Source: Thelephora terrestris (Eukaryota > Basidiomycota > Agaricomycetes > Thelephorales > Thelephoraceae). Taken from it: a DNA stretch of 64,000 bases. The DNA lies in NCBI GenBank assembly GCA_015956445.1, contig WIUZ02000022.1:186001-250000 (forward strand), in the 5' to 3' direction. Under the pieces are notes generated by a model, which saw only the letters and a program-made list of their open reading frames with translations, searched no databases and was not told the DNA's origin. Positions 1-11,491 of this stretch are shown one piece after another. Position 1 is the first letter of the stretch; every line of letters begins with the position of its first letter. The position numbers were made by a program, and so were the translations under genes.

Positions 1-847
1 TTCGAGGCGAAGCGGAAAGGGGTTTTTGTTTAATGCTACCGAAGAGTTCACGGTGTACCATCAGATATGCCAGCAACGACGCAAGCGGCAACGGGAGAAC
101 TTTCGAGCCCTCGGATGGAACTTCAAGTGAGCGAAACCGCAGATAGTGAGAGTCCGGAGTGTCGTAAGTCACTTGTTTTCTTTGGGAGGCAAGCAGACCT
201 GGCACGCCTGGTTATGTACGTGTGCATATCTATTCGGGGTTGTCCACAAGCGGACAAAGGGAGGCGTCCCCGTAACCAGCTCCTACTGAATGACCCACTA
301 CTTGACGACCACCCGGTTATGAAGTCAATCACTGTTTCGACAGCTCTTCAGATGGAAACGCGATCCGAGCACAATGACAAACCGCCGGCCGAGGGGCGAG
401 TAGGATGAAGTGTTTTTCACCTCCCCGAGTCTAGTACTGTGAGTTCCTCTCCTTCTTATCCTCCTCTTATCCGGTAGGTCTTATGTTTTGTGCCAGTTGA
501 AATTCGATCGAGTGTGTGAACGGACACCGTCAACGTGTCGGAAGGCACGCATCGACTGTCTTCGGGTACTCCGGCGGCGTACGCTATACGTGACCTGGAT
601 CCTCGGCTACTTGTCTTTCATTCTCTTTCTGATTGGTTGGGTCAAATTTACACCCACGACGGACACCGTAACCAACTCTTGGATCGCCATCTCGATCAGC
701 ACCTGATTTTGCCACCTGCGTGAGGGTGGCTGCCACCTCGGCCCGTGTGGTCTCCAAACGTTCTTGCTCTTATTCAAGCCCCATACGGTTCGCTACCCCG
801 ACCTTGCTGTCGTTGTGGGCACTTGCCCACCCAGCCGCCTGAGCCAC
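1..847. other. Intergenic, no gene supported
   Basis: This stretch holds only short open frames (the longest, at 67-408, would encode 113 residues) with no recognisable domain and no convincing exon joins. It lies upstream of the transcription factor gene starting at 848 and probably includes that gene's promoter and 5' leader. The end of a neighbouring gene lying off the left edge cannot be excluded. Confidence 0.5.
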
Positions 848-3751
848 ATGTCCTCATTTCGAGAGGAGTTTTCAGTCTCCCCCGCCAACGCAGATATCCA
901 GGAAGCCCCGCCGTTCACCGATCCAAGCTCTCTGCACTCGATGACAGTGCACACTGCACCCGGTCAAAGTTCCCTGCCTCCTCCCACCGCGATCCCTTTG
1001 GTTTTCTCCGACCCTGGGCCGTCCAACTCCACATCCTTCGCCTTATCTCTTTCTCCCGAAGAGCCCCCACAAGCGAGAAGGAAGTCCACCCACAAATCGC
1101 GAAGAAAACGTCAACACATCGAGCTTTCTAGTAACCAACCTTTGACCGTCAAAGGCACTCAGCGTACGCGTGTTTATACCGCTTGTCTTCCGTGGTAGGA
1201 TATCTCTCTTTCAAACTGTGCCATTACTCGTCTGACGTAAGGTAAACACTATCGGTCGCCAGCCGAAGTAGAAAAACTCGATGCGACGGTGCCCGTCCTG
1301 CTTGTAAAAATTGTGTCAATCGTGCCTCGGGGGACCCATGTTTGTACGACGAGATGCCCAACCGACGCGGCCCAGATAAGGATCCTGGGGCCCGACAGCG
1401 AGCGAAGATTTTGGGTCTTCCTTCCGAACCACGTCGACGGCGTAGAAACACCTCCGAGTCGGGGGCGACAAATGACGACCTTACACAGGAAGATGTGGTC
1501 CAGGACCTACCCCTACACTCGAATCATTGTGGATCGGTTTCGCAACATCCGGACGATGCATTTGACCTTCCTACCTATCCTAATCCTCATGATCACCCCC
1601 CGATTAATGGTTATGATACTCCAGCGCGGCCCGTTGCACATGACCTACAACCCAAGCTAAATCATTCGTCACCAACCCGACTGCCAGGATACAATGGGAG
1701 CAACTCACCCCCAGACTCCTACTTGTACATTACTTCACCTGCCTACGTCTCTGCTCAGCAGGCGCCGTCAGAGACCTACTTCGACACCAGTCCCACAATC
1801 ATCCCTGGGCCCTCTCTGAGTTATACCCGGCAAACTTGGTGGGATTCCCTTCTAACCCTGTACGCTACGTCTGGCGATTCCCTTGAATCTGTCTCCCTCA
1901 CCCTCACACACACTCAGAGAGAATCCGCATCCAACCACATTCTCTTCGACATCAAATTTTTGTTCAGGGTAGCACCTCCGTCGTTCTGCTTCTTCAATGT
2001 CCCTAGGTTCTCCTCACTCTTCTCTAACCACTCCCGCCTCCTGGAAATGCAGCCCAGTTACATTTTGGCAATGTTGGCCCTTGCCACATTCCTACAAAGT
2101 TCGGAAACCGGGCTCGGAGCTGAGGGGAGGAAGAGGGCTCTACGACTCCGAGATGAAGCCCAGAGCGCAATGGAAGCCAGCGTGAACGCAGGGAGGGTGA
2201 ATCCCGACCTCGCAAAGGCTGCGTGGGTACGTTGGCTTTCTTCAAACAGGACGCTGGGTCCAGAACTGATGCGCCCCTTAAGCTCATTGCATTCTTCGAG
2301 GTTTGTTCACACCCTCGACATTCGACACAACGTGTAACCTCTTCGATGGCGATGCTCGACTCGCTTGTTGGTTATATGCACCTCATGACAATTGACGTAG
2401 GAGACGCGCGCGTAATCCGTTGGCCGGAGGGCGTTCTACCCATCGTTCCACGACCTCGGCGGAGAACCCTCTCCACGTTGCAGACCACTCCCTCGTCCGA
2501 TCCATGCAGTTGCAGGGAACAGACGCTTGGACAACACTGGCCACTTGCTGCGAACATCGTACCCTCATGGACTTCCACGCCCGCATGGCCGGACGAATCA
2601 CTTGAACCCGAAATTCAGAAGGAGGAGTCTCGACGATTAGTCTGGAGTTCTATCCAGCTGTTCGCCGAGTATAACTCTTATTCCGTCGCCCGAGGGACCG
2701 GTGTCATGGACTTTGCACTTTGTAAGGCTTCAAACGTTAGTTCCATTCACAGGTTTTCGCTAGCACTTCTGCTCAACTTTCTGGGATCTAGTATGCATTC
2801 CTCTTCCCCGGGGAGGTCACGACCGGTCCAAGTGCGAGAGATACCGTATGGAGCATATACTTCAGGGCGACGCTGTTGTGGAACGGATGCATCGGGATGA
2901 GAGGGGAAATGAACGTCAGCGATTCCGCCAAGGCAAAGTACGCGATGGAGGCTTGGAAGGAGAGTTGTGAGCTGGATAACCTCTTGGATCACCATACATG
3001 CGACACGGAGCGGGCATTTCTTTTCGTTGGAAGAGAGTTTCTCTTCAAGTAAGTCATATCTACTCTGGAACTACTCAAACACATTCTCCTGACACGATGC
3101 TCAGTGTCAGGACGTATATATCGCAGGAGTTTCGTCAGGTCATTCCGCTCGCCCAGTCGTGAGTCCTGTGTGGAATTTCTATCCGTTTCCGTGACCCGAT
3201 ACTTTCTTCGTAGGGACTCGATCCGGCGTAAGGCCGAGGAGTGGTGTGCGTGTATTTTCCTTTATCGCGATGAGCGATGAGCTCAAAGCGAATTTCAGTA
3301 TCACATCAGGCTATGTTGATGAACCATCTTATGGAAAGTCTCCCAAAAGTCACTGGCCATAGTAACGGTTCTTTGATGTATCGACCATTCTTCGTCTTCT
3401 GGTTTATGGGACAGATATTCCGAGCTCTCACCTCCTGGTCGATGGACAACTCACTCCTAGTCGCCCTTGATGTCGGGAAAGCCATAACGATTCCGGCCGA
3501 GTACCTGATGTCGCTCTTTCCTTGCGATTGTACGTTTTCGGTTATCTCCGCGGCTAGTAAATCACTGACCTGGTTTCCAAGCCCAACGCGTTACATATGA
3601 AAGCGTCCGTGAGCAATTAGTGGCTGCATGCATTAGCGCCAGGATACCCCCGCCTCCTCCTCTGAAGGTAACTCTTAGGACTGTCACTGCTTTCGTTGGT
3701 ATGCCGGAGCACCTGGAGGGATACCACGACCTACCACAAAGCCGGGGCTGA
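848..3751 (+). CDS. Zn(II)2Cys6 fungal transcription factor
   Basis: This is a fungus-specific regulator expected to bind DNA in the nucleus. The Zn2Cys6 cluster is seen only after splicing an intron at 1195-1262. The exons then read CLPCRSRKTRCDG followed by ARPACKNCVNR and SGDPC, which gives the six cysteines in the standard spacing. A basic linker (RRGPDKDPGARQR) follows. Downstream is a Pro/Ser-rich spacer, then a region resembling the fungal_trans middle homology domain around 2010-2400 (FFEVCSHPRHSTQR, then a leucine-rich stretch). The gene continues through several short introns to a C-terminus with a polyproline stretch and a TGA ending at 3751. I chose the ATG at 848; an in-frame ATG lies at 764. 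The class is certain but no target can be named. Exon borders beyond the first intron were not all resolved. Confidence 0.8.
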
Positions 3752-4001
3752 GGTTTCCGATTATCGTACATGTAATAATTAATGCTATTTTACGTTGTCT
3801 GTGGTAATGAGCCACTCATGTGTCCCGGCAGGTGCGTCCCGGATCGCCGTCCTCCTGTGGTCCCCCGGAGCGTAAATCCAATCGAACGTCTCCCGAACTG
3901 CTTACACCAACACCATCACGGTCGTTCGTTCACCTGCTTCATTCCATCACCAATTTCTGCAGAGACCCGTTTCTGGACTATATCTAGTACCGATTCCAAC
4001 G

Positions 4002-5870
4002 ATGGCGGCCATGTTACCGTCCACGAGCACACTTGGGGTCGAGCATATGGAGACCGCTAAGCTCGACAGCGACTCGCCGAGTCAAGTTGAACAGGAGGAA
4101 TTGGAAGTAAATCTACACATCGAAGGGAGTGGGAGGAGGAGTCTCAAACGAAGAGCTTCTTTGAGTTGGGGCGAGGGTTCTGCTGAATCCCCGAGCGGGA
4201 AGCGACTCAAGGATGAGCATGCCGGCCAAGAGGAGTCTAAAGATTTCCCAGCCAATCCCCCAACAAACGCCATGAACAGACGAACTCTGATAGACGATTT
4301 GGCCCAAGAACTGGAGTGTGGATGCTGTGCAGCTCTCGTGTACAATCCTGTCACCATCCTCCCTTGTCAGCACTCATTCTGTGGAAGGTAATATCACCCA
4401 TTTGTTTCCAATTCAGGCGCATGCTAAGAACGATGCGTATAGCTGCTGCGTATTATGGATCAAGGTGAAGAGCAATCAGGTGGCAATATGGCATCCACGG
4501 CTTAACGATTTCTCAGAACGGTGGCACGACCTGCCCCTCATGCAGAGGTTTATCAACCTCGGTCATACCTTCCAGGGCACTCCAATCCATGGTCAACGTT
4601 CTACTCCGTGCAGACCCATCCAGGATCCGAACACTGTCCGAACGTGCTCAAGCGGACGAGGTCTACCGGTCCGGTCAATCACTCAGAGTACGTGATCGCT
4701 TCCCCGCCCGGCATCAACAACTCAACCGATGGACGCACAGATCCCTCCACCTAGGGAGCCCTCACCAGAACCAGCTCTTCCTCGTAACACGGACTACGCA
4801 CTACCCTGTCCCCACTGTATCCCAGGGAATCCATTTCGGTGGAAGTCCGTGTTTTACGCGCGTCACCGTAGCCCTTTTGACTGAATCCATTCCAGCTGTC
4901 CAAATCCCATCCCTGATCCAGAAACTAATCAAGACCATGGGTGGCTTCTGGAGGACGGTGCGCCTCCTGGTCACGGGTTCTGTGGGCACTGGCAAGTCCC
5001 TTTGTCTTGGTCCTGTTTACCTGACTCATCCGATTACAGCGAAACGCTTGTGGCTCTGCGAGCTCCCTCCACGTCTCGCTGTGACTTTTGCCAAGTCTCC
5101 TTTTGTGGAATCGGAATCCCAGAGAGATGCTGCGCAACTTTACTCCACTCTCAGCACTTGAACGGGTTCTCGGACCTCGGAGACCTAATACAGGCCGCAG
5201 ACATCTACGAATGCTTTGAGGGAAACACCGTCGAAGTCGAAATCCTTTTCGATTACTTAACTGAGCATCGTATGGCTCCAAAGCAGATTTACCAAGAAGT
5301 ACGTGTTTCCCAAGTATTTCACCCCAGGCCTTCTAATCGTTCTCCCAGATTGTCCAACACATCCAGAACACCCCTGAACAGTTCACGCCACTATTTGACC
5401 AGGACCTCTTCACTGAGATCCATGGGGTTGCCGGAGGTGCTGATCCCGATCCCGCCGCCCCTCGTCAAAAAATCTGCAGGTGGTGTGCCACCGAGGTTTT
5501 CTTGTGGGGCATCCGTGATTGGTGGATTCTAGAGAGAAGAAAGGGCCGCGTTTCGGCTACTATCCTTGGAAAACCGGACTGCGCCGGTGGAAAATCTTGT
5601 AGAAATCAGAAGGATCCAGGTGAAGCTCTTCTCTCCTCTCGACGTGACCTAATGCTTACCCCGAGCTCATTGCAGATCACGCGCGAGAATGTACGCCCTC
5701 GCTAAACACGCCCCCGGGTGACGTTGTGCTGAATCCTGTTTCTAGTTAACCATATGATCGGCGCGGAATCAGGGGAGACCGTAGTGCCAGTAGCAGGTCC
5801 ATCCCGCACCTCCGCAAGCACCTTGGGAATGATCCTGAATGATCCCGAACCTCAAGTAGCAACAAGCTAA
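4002..5870 (+). CDS. CHFR-like RING-finger E3 ubiquitin ligase
   Basis: This is a probable ubiquitin ligase. After an acidic/basic N-terminus of about 100 residues, a C3HC4 RING is split over three exons: ECGCCAALVYNPVTILPC, then QHSFCGSCC and TTCPSCRG. Introns begin at 4388 and after the codons for VLWIK. A linker with RTLSERAQADEVYRSGQSLR follows, then a Cys/His-rich region (CPHC, GHGFCGHW, RCDFCQVSFCG) and a conserved tail (EGNTVEVEILFDYLTEHR, CRWCATEVFLWGIRDWW). These features match fungal CHFR relatives. The last two introns are 5620-5675 and 5691-5745, giving an ending DHAREFNHMIGAESG and a TAA at 5868-5870. No FHA domain is seen, unlike animal CHFR. The start at 4002 is the first ATG of the open frame, and another lies at 4011. 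Substrates are unknown. Confidence 0.75.
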
Positions 5871-6147
5871 TGTAACAGAGCGCTTTTCACTCTTTCTTTC
5901 TTTCGTGGTACCAGGGGACTTGCGTCAGCATATGTACAAGAGTAGTTCAACAGATGTAGCGATGATAGCTTAGGAGACACAATATTCATTCCAGTTGGGT
6001 ACAATACGGCAAGGTGTGATCCAGCGAGGGAATACAGCATAAAAATATATAGGGTAAAACAGTCAGAGCCCAGCAGAAGCCTATAATGACAACGTGGTCA
6101 GCTGTACTCGAACCTGATAATTACGAGTTTACGAGAACCCAACAAAC
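5871..6147. other. Convergent 3' intergenic region
   Basis: This 277-bp A/T-richer gap separates the ends of the RING ligase gene (plus) and the hypothetical gene (minus). It should hold both 3' untranslated regions. No gene is seen. Confidence 0.5.
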
Positions 6148-7746
6148 CTAGAAGATACCATCCATTGAATACATCGCCCCACCCTCCTCCCACGCTGCCA
6201 AAGCTTTCTTGGAGGCCGTGGCGCGGGAGGAGGTCCCCCGATCCGCCTCCTTGGTCTGTTGGAGTTCCTTGGCCCTCAACTGGGCCGCCAGTTGTGCCCT
6301 CTTTTCTGCCTTTTCCACCCTTTTCTTCTCCTTGCTAGATGACTTGCTCGAACTCGTGGCAAATGACCTGGCATCCACCGGCTGAGAAGTCGGAGGCTGC
6401 GTTTTGATAGGATCCCGGCCCTTCGGCCGTTTCAGTTCTTTTGAAGAGCTGTTATGGGAAAAGAGAGACTGGAACATCCTTCGCTTAGGGCTTGGTGCGG
6501 AGCGGACATTGATGGGTGGCGGGTAGCCTACAAATCCGAGGCTGATGCTTGAAGTCGGGGAATACCTGCCGCCGAGAGCACCCGGCCCGTAGGGTGAGTC
6601 GACATCAGGTTGAGCGCTGCGTGTAGGAACCGCACTCGAGTTGGAGAGGTATACATGGTCAAAACCGGGATCGAGGTACCCAGTCTCCGTCATTTCAGAA
6701 GCGTCATCGTCCGAAAAGCGCGAAGACAAAGATTGGTCGGCCTGCGATTCTACATGGTTCCTGTGGTCGTCCATTATTGTGATTTCGGAGGAAATCGAAT
6801 CTTTTCCACGACGGTGTAAAAATGAGTCCTCCGGTATCACAGTCCTTATGGGGGGCAGATTGGTGTGATGAGCTCGCCGGGTTTCACTTGAGATACTGAG
6901 ACTCCTTTCCCGAGTGAAGTATTCTGGAATCCCGGGTGAACCAGTGGAGCATGCTTCAGAGTGGCCGGGATGCCCCTCGCGTCCAAGGTAATCGGAAGTG
7001 GAAGCCTTGCGTTCAGGAACGGTTGCGAGAGAAGGGGGGCTCCTCCACCCATCAGTGGAAGGTGTGATGGGGGTGAAACTCCTTTTGGATTTGAGAGATG
7101 GACTCTTCGTCGGCGAAAAATACGAACCCTTCGAACTTCTGGGGCTGGACGAAGTGAGCGGAGGGGTATCAGGATCACTGCCGAACAACGTGCTGGCCGT
7201 CACCAATTGTGGGAGCGGAGAGTCGAAGTACAGTTGTGGACTGGCAGTTCCGCCTGTGGGGGATAGCTCTTCTGGCAGGGGGAGCAGAGGCGCAGATGAC
7301 ATGGTGACCCTCTTCGAGTGGTAATCCGTCAACGCTTCCAATAACCCATCGATTTCCGTCTCCAGATTCTCCTCCAAGCCAACTTCTGAAGGATCTTCGT
7401 AGTGACATACTCCATCCACATTGAAGTCATCGATTATATCTGCATCTTCACGAATAGGCCCGACGCTAAACCTCCTCTTGTGGAGGTAGTTGTTAGGGAC
7501 GCCGGGACTCAGAAAGTTGTAACCGCCTGTGCCTGTTGGCAGCATTGGTATGTCCCAGCGGCCGAAATCCTTCTCCGAAGGGGATCTGGAACCTACGTTC
7601 GAAGGGGATGGGGCTGGTGATAGTTCGGAGGCATGCCGAACCGAATACCTAGTCGTGAACAGTGATCGCGCTGGAGACGAAGGCCCGTCGTCGGTCCAAC
7701 AGAGAAGAGGAGGATCTTGGTGACTATCGCAGAAAGTGGAGGTCAT
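6148..7746 (-). CDS. Hypothetical low-complexity protein with C-terminal coiled coil
   Basis: I do not recognise this protein. The frame is a single long exon rich in Ser, Pro, Thr and charged residues, so it is probably largely disordered. There are many SP/TP sites (SPAPSPSNVGSRSPSEKD, SPRSSKGSYFSPTKSPS), which suggests phosphorylation. A short hydrophobic motif (SISLGFVGYPPPINVRS) precedes a basic/charged helix near the C-terminus (KEKKRVEKAEKRAQLAAQLR) likely to form a coiled coil. The protein ends AAWEEGGAMYSMDGIF. The frame stays open upstream to 7875 but there it begins with GTG, so I use the first in-frame ATG at 7746. A short 5' exon joining into the 7747-7875 stretch is equally possible, because that stretch looks coding (DVDYLYYKENNG). 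Confidence 0.6.
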   Translation of the reverse strand: MTSTFCDSHQDPPLLCWTDDGPSSPARSLFTTRYSVRHASELSPAPSPSNVGSRSPSEKDFGRWDIPMLPTGTGGYNFLSPGVPNNYLHKRRFSVGPIREDADIIDDFNVDGVCHYEDPSEVGLEENLETEIDGLLEALTDYHSKRVTMSSAPLLPLPEELSPTGGTASPQLYFDSPLPQLVTASTLFGSDPDTPPLTSSSPRSSKGSYFSPTKSPSLKSKRSFTPITPSTDGWRSPPSLATVPERKASTSDYLGREGHPGHSEACSTGSPGIPEYFTRERSLSISSETRRAHHTNLPPIRTVIPEDSFLHRRGKDSISSEITIMDDHRNHVESQADQSLSSRFSDDDASEMTETGYLDPGFDHVYLSNSSAVPTRSAQPDVDSPYGPGALGGRYSPTSSISLGFVGYPPPINVRSAPSPKRRMFQSLFSHNSSSKELKRPKGRDPIKTQPPTSQPVDARSFATSSSKSSSKEKKRVEKAEKRAQLAAQLRAKELQQTKEADRGTSSRATASKKALAAWEEGGAMYSMDGIF

Positions 7747-7875
7747 CAATGATTCCCTTGCCAGCAGGTGCCGGGGCTTTGATGCAATGGGCGAGAGCGA
7801 TGCGGATGTTGAGCCCAATTGGGCAGTTCCATTGTTCTCCTTGTAGTAAAGATAATCCACATCTGTCGGGGCCAC

Positions 7876-8311
7876 GAATCAGACGTTGAGTGTTAACTTC
7901 CGGTGCCCAGTGAAACGAACCAACGGGACACAGACACGAATTAAGCGAAATGACAAAGGAAAAGAAACCAGAAAGGGACTAATACCAACAAAAGGGACAG
8001 ACACTAAAACGCACTGTCACTGGAATTCCCACCTCCGTTTCTCAACACAAGACCGTTAGCGTGCGGATCTGTCGGTGCCCTCTGCATGAACGAAGCGTCA
8101 GACATCCCCCTGGGTCTGGCCGCAGCAGAATCAGTCCCTCCTCCAGCAGTTCCGTCCCTGCTACCCCCATCCTCCCTGTCCCTGGTTCTACGCGCGGGTC
8201 TCCTCTGACTGTACGCCTAAAAATAATAGTCGTGAGAAAACGATGTGGTTTATGGCTAACGCTGTCAAAATTACCATCACGACACGTAAGGCACTAGCCG
8301 CGAAAATAACG
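7876..8311. other. Intergenic region between two minus-strand genes
   Basis: This 436-bp region lies upstream of the hypothetical gene and downstream of the kelch-BTB gene, both on the minus strand. On the minus strand it reads pyrimidine-rich near 7960-8000, as fungal core promoters often do. No coding exon is convincing, although a short 5' exon for the hypothetical gene could be hidden here. Confidence 0.4.
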
Positions 8312-10358
8312 TCAGCCTACAGAACAGGGATAGGTCGTCAAAAAGTCGCACCGTATTTGAAGGCTTCTACAATTGCATAGTGTTGACACGCCATAAATAC
8401 CCACGGAAGTTGCGTAGGTCAAAGCACGGTGCATCGCATGCTTGACCAGGTTTTGCAGGTGTCCCAGATTATATGTACTTGAGAGCAACAAGAGTTGGCT
8501 AAGAACTGCCGGGGCGTGTTGCAGCGGGGTGATCAAAGCCTTGGTGTAGAAATACTGTACGAGGGCGAGCGATATTGGATATGACTCTGAGAGATTTAAC
8601 AGTCTGGATGATAGCCTGGGATCGGCTCTCGATTCCTTGGACAGGCTGGCAACCTCCGGCAGCGGCACATCCGTCCCAGCGCCAGCGACAGGTTGGAGGG
8701 TATTCACGACGCGGGCGGCATTCTGTAAGAAGAGATTCCGTTGCTGTTTGAACCATGGCCACCGTTCCTCCAGAATCTTCCTCGATACAGCAATCTTCCT
8801 TCCGTCATCGCAAAGGATGTCGAAATCTGTCATGACGCCTTCCTCGAGAGCAGCCAACCCAAGCTGTTGCTCCTCGATTGACATGTACAGCTTAGGGTAT
8901 TGGTAGATGCCGAATGCCTCAAGGTCTATGCACGCGACGTGATCCCAACTGAGCAAGCGGCGATTGTAATCGGAAGCCAGGTTTCCGCTGGCATTTCCAA
9001 AAATGACAAGTTTGTTGGCTTCGGCCCACAGACAACTCCTGAACCAGGACCCAGAACCCAACGCGCTACCTGGGTCTATTCTGGACCAGGTCATGGTAAC
9101 AAGATCAAGGGCCCAGATAGAGAACGATTGGTAGGACTGGGTGAGGTAGGTCCCGGCGACAATGAAGTGGGTGCCGAGCATCGCACCTGTGGGGAAACGG
9201 AGGCCTGGTGGGAAAGAGTTGCCAGTCATCGATTGAGAACGGTCGCTAACGATAAAGTCGGATGCCGATATGGGGGAAAGGACTTCAAGTTCACGTTGTA
9301 CATTTGTGAACTGCACGGCGGGTAAAGTCATAAGCGGTTGCTTCGTGACGATCATAGATATACAGGAAACTCACGTTGTAGTTGCTGAAGAGGTAAATGT
9401 CGCTTGGATGTTCTTCGGTGGGAACGGCAGAGTATGGGAGGTGGATCAGAGCGTCCTGAGCAGTGAATTCCTTGGTCGTACTTGGGTTCCGGGAGAATCT
9501 TGTCCCGGAGGGGCCGAGTTTGGATATGTGCGAGCCGTTGTGAATTTCATCTTGGGGAAACCGGACGATGAGGTTCGAACAGACAGCGACACTTCGATAT
9601 GTGCCGCAGTGACGGGGATAATCCCGCCTCTGAGTCCAGGTCTGAGTACGGAGGTCGAAAACGTAGATGTCGTCAAGCCAGACGTTAGAGAGGTCTTGTC
9701 CGCCGATAATGAATAGCCTATTTGATGCAACTGATGAGAGATGAGCGTAGCGAGCTTTTGGGATCAACTCTTGGGGGCTATTTGTGGAAGGCGGTAACCA
9801 ACGCCTTGTCGTGAGGTTGAAAAAGCGGACGTCGTTCAAGACGCATAACTCCTCCGGATTGGTCGAGTCCGGTTGGAGGGCCATACCCCCGAAGACGATC
9901 AAATTGTTATTCCCTGAGGTTTCAAAACGCGGGATGGGGAGAAAGCGGTCAACGTGGGTTGGAGGCTTTGATGTTAACCGAGGGTCGGGAACTCACAGGC
10001 GTCCGTACTGTGAAAGTACCTCGCTCTGGGCTGATCCGAATCAGGGCTCGGCGGGATCTTTTCCCAAGTGAAGGTTTCGATGTCAAACATGTATATGTCT
10101 GTGACCATCCGCCGTTCTGCAACGAGGCGGCCACCCTAGGAGGAGAAGAGTGAGGACGAGGCTGGTGTAGTATGGGGAAGGCTTGGCCCTACGTATAGAT
10201 AAACTTTGGAACCGACGACGGTAGTAGACGCGCCCTGTAAGCGAGTATGAGCAGTTACATCGTGACGGATTAAACGGCTGGGTACACACCACAAGTTTTG
10301 GTGGGACATCGCCGAGGGTTTTTCTGCAGAAAGTTGTGAGGTCTGAGATGGGATACAT
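8312..10358 (-). CDS. Kelch-repeat protein with C-terminal BTB-like domain (Ral2/LZTR1-like)
   Basis: This is a probable scaffold or ubiquitin-ligase adaptor. The start ATG at 10358 sits in a strong context (gccaccATG). Exon 1 ends at 10290 and joins 10234 in phase, giving PPKLVGASTTVVGSKVYLYV, the opening of a first kelch blade. Further blades follow: RMVTDIYMFDIETFTWEKIP, NLIVFGGMALQ, RLFIIGGQDLSNVWLDDIYV and IWALDLVTMTWSRI. The C-terminal third contains a BTB-like fold: a DFDILCDDGRKIAVSRKILE start, then WPWFKQQRNLF, a spacer, and SYPISLALVQYFYTKALITP. The order kelch then BTB matches fungal Ral2/LZTR1-type proteins, an assignment made from architecture only. Its start codon lies 110 bp from that of the divergent PDX3 gene. 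The exact exon edges around 9300-9360 and 9905-9990 are inferred. Confidence 0.75.
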
Positions 10359-10468
10359 GGTGGCCAGGGCTGGCCACCCGAGTGGGAAAGGAGAGGAGTG
10401 GGAGCTGGGGAGGAAGGGGATGACGGATGCGTCCTAGTACCGGAAAGGGAAGTGGGCAATAGGCGAAA

Positions 10469-11265
10469 ATGATCTTGCTCTCGTCCGTTCGTCCACGACC
10501 GCTCTTCAGTAGGCTAATGGCGAGCAACATCCAGACGTCATCGGATACCCTCAAAGTTCTCCCCCGTTCTCAATACGAGACCGAAGGATCACTTTCACCG
10601 TCGAATGTCGCACCTGATCCCATCGCTCAGTTTCGCATCTGGTTCACAGAGGCTTCCGCTAAAGTCTCCGAACCAGAGATCATGACCGTTTCCACGGCTA
10701 CCGCTTCCGGAATTCCCTCCGCCCGCACAGTTCTCTTCAAGCAAGTCGACGCCACCGGTTTCGTCTTTTTCACAAACTACACGAGTAGAAAGTCGAAGGA
10801 ATTGCTTGAAAATCCAAACGCCGCTCTCGTGTTCTACTGGAAGGAGCTACACAAACAAGTGCGGATAATCGGCAAGGTGGAAAAGCTGAGCAAGGAGGAG
10901 AACGAAGAGTATTTCCGCACGAGACCCGTCGGCAGCCAGCTGGGGGCCTGGGCCAGTAAACAGAGCACGGTGATTGGGGATGGCGAGATAGACCGGCGAT
11001 TGGAAAAATACAAACAAAGATTCAACGTGAACGAGGGCGATCCCTCTCTAGCACAAATCCCATCTCCAGACTTCTGGGGAGGATGGCGCGTGGTTCCCGA
11101 GTGAGTTCGATTCCAAAACATGCCACCCATATCTCAAGTTTACCGAAACACTGCAGCGAAGTCGAGTTTTGGATGGGAAAACCCTCTCGACTGCACGACC
11201 GTGTCGTCTACAGACGGTCGGATGATGGTCAATCTAACTGGTCAATCAATCGTCTCTCGCCTTGA
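10469..11265 (+). CDS. PDX3: Pyridoxamine/pyridoxine 5'-phosphate oxidase
   Basis: This FMN-dependent enzyme oxidises pyridoxine or pyridoxamine 5'-phosphate to pyridoxal 5'-phosphate in vitamin B6 metabolism. Exon 1 runs to 11100, the intron is 11101-11156 and exon 2 ends with TGA at 11265, giving 246 residues, close to the usual family length. Diagnostic stretches include [44 protein letters not shown] (FMN site), [30 protein letters not shown] and the C-terminal [17 protein letters not shown] with NWSINRLSP. The ATG at 10469 adds a short basic N-terminus ([10 protein letters not shown]); a second ATG at 10517 gives the more usual cytosolic form. Two starts could produce two locations, but this is inference. 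The gene diverges from the kelch-BTB gene. Confidence 0.93.
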
Positions 11266-11491
11266 TCCTCAGATTTTCAATCGGTCAGCATCGCTCGCAA
11301 TAGAGGATGTTGATAGCCATTGATGCAGTTGAAGACAGGCGGAAATTTGAGCGGTCATTTGGAACATACCTACGGTAGATCTAGATATCACATGAACAGA
11401 AGTAGCAATCGTGAGAACTTCCAACATCCCCTGCTCTGTCATCCGGTTCCTCGACGTCAACTTTCTACACCAGGGAGTCGATTGTAACAGA

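Noticed and set aside
67-408. 113-codon frame near the left edge
   Set aside because: No domain, no neighbouring exons, and composition like random sequence.
10136-10459. 107-codon minus-strand frame suggested as the N-terminus of the kelch-BTB protein
   Set aside because: Its first codon is TTG and it crosses the true intron at 10235-10289. The ATG at 10358 with a strong context gives the better kelch start.
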